DNA from: an uncultured Synergistia bacterium
GTDB taxonomy: Bacteria; Eremiobacterota; SpSt-956; JAKJGF01
Direction of reading: 5' to 3'
DNA length: 5,749 bases
Assembly: GCA_937888925.1 (NCBI GenBank)
Contig: CALARM010000125.1
Location: 1-5,749 of the forward strand
A program made the translations under genes and the position numbers. The notes under the pieces were generated by a model. That model saw only the letters and a list, made by a program, of their open reading frames with translations, had not been told where the DNA came from and made no database searches. The stretch's first letter is position 1. Every line of letters starts with the position of its first letter. Below, piece by piece: positions 5,695 to 5,749 of this stretch.

Positions 5695-5749
5695 TTGAAA
5701 AAGATTGCAGATGGTTTTATAATTCTGAAGAGATACGGAGAATTAAAGA
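5695..5749 (+). CDS. Possible start of a third gene (3' partial, unknown product)
   Basis: From TTG 5695 a frame stays open to the window edge: 18 codons reading as MKKIADGFIILKRYGELK. The in-frame stop upstream is TAA 5668-5670, and no ATG or GTG lies between it and 5695, so TTG is the only start in reach. Support comes from GGAGTGG nine bases upstream and the promoter at 5630-5658. The peptide looks protein-like (amphipathic, Lys-rich), but 18 residues cannot identify a family, and the frame could be open by chance. Confidence 0.4.
   Translation, partial: MKKIADGFIILKRYGELK

Larger units (their letters stand above)
5602..5749. other. Downstream region with promoter and possible gene start
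   Basis: After the TAA of the TPR-HEAT gene there is no hairpin with a T-run. A TTATAAATAT stretch (5605-5614) resembles an archaeal TATA element but is equally plausible as AT-rich spacer. The rest holds the promoter candidate, G-rich leader and possible partial gene listed separately. Confidence 0.5.

Overview
This is an AT-rich stretch, probably bacterial. All genes are on the + strand, AGGAG-type ribosome binding sites are visible, and ATA (Ile) and AGA (Arg) codons are used freely. No phylum can be assigned from the sequence. An archaeal origin is not strictly excluded, since TPR- and HEAT-rich genes also occur in methanogens. No RNA gene, CRISPR array, insertion sequence or enzyme-coding gene was recognised.

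Layout: (1) Positions 3-3335 hold the 3' part of a very large TPR-repeat gene that is open at the left edge, so its start lies outside the window. The 1110 visible residues comprise 7 TPRs, a 74-residue charged spacer, about 15 more TPRs with a capping helix, and a roughly 260-residue disordered tail. The tail is mostly acidic, carries a repeated E-L-x-I-x-x-F motif and a nine-C tract, and ends in a basic segment. (2) Positions 3336-3519 are an intergenic region of 184 bp with an unusual concentration of 7-bp periodic DNA: a degenerate heptad block, a perfect (CGCGTCA)x4.3 array and a third weak heptad block. (3) Positions 3520-5601 encode a 693-residue protein with two N-terminal TPRs followed by a long HEAT/PBS-lyase-like solenoid. 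(4) Positions 5602-5749 contain a good sigma70-like promoter candidate, a G-rich ribosome binding site and the possible first 18 codons of a third gene starting at TTG 5695.

Together: the two complete or near-complete products are alpha-solenoid scaffolds with no catalytic domain, no signal peptide and no membrane segment in the visible part. The simplest reading is a pair of cytoplasmic adaptor or assembly proteins, the first offering a tail with repeated short linear motifs that could dock a partner. That functional reading is inference; the domain architecture and the DNA repeats are seen directly.
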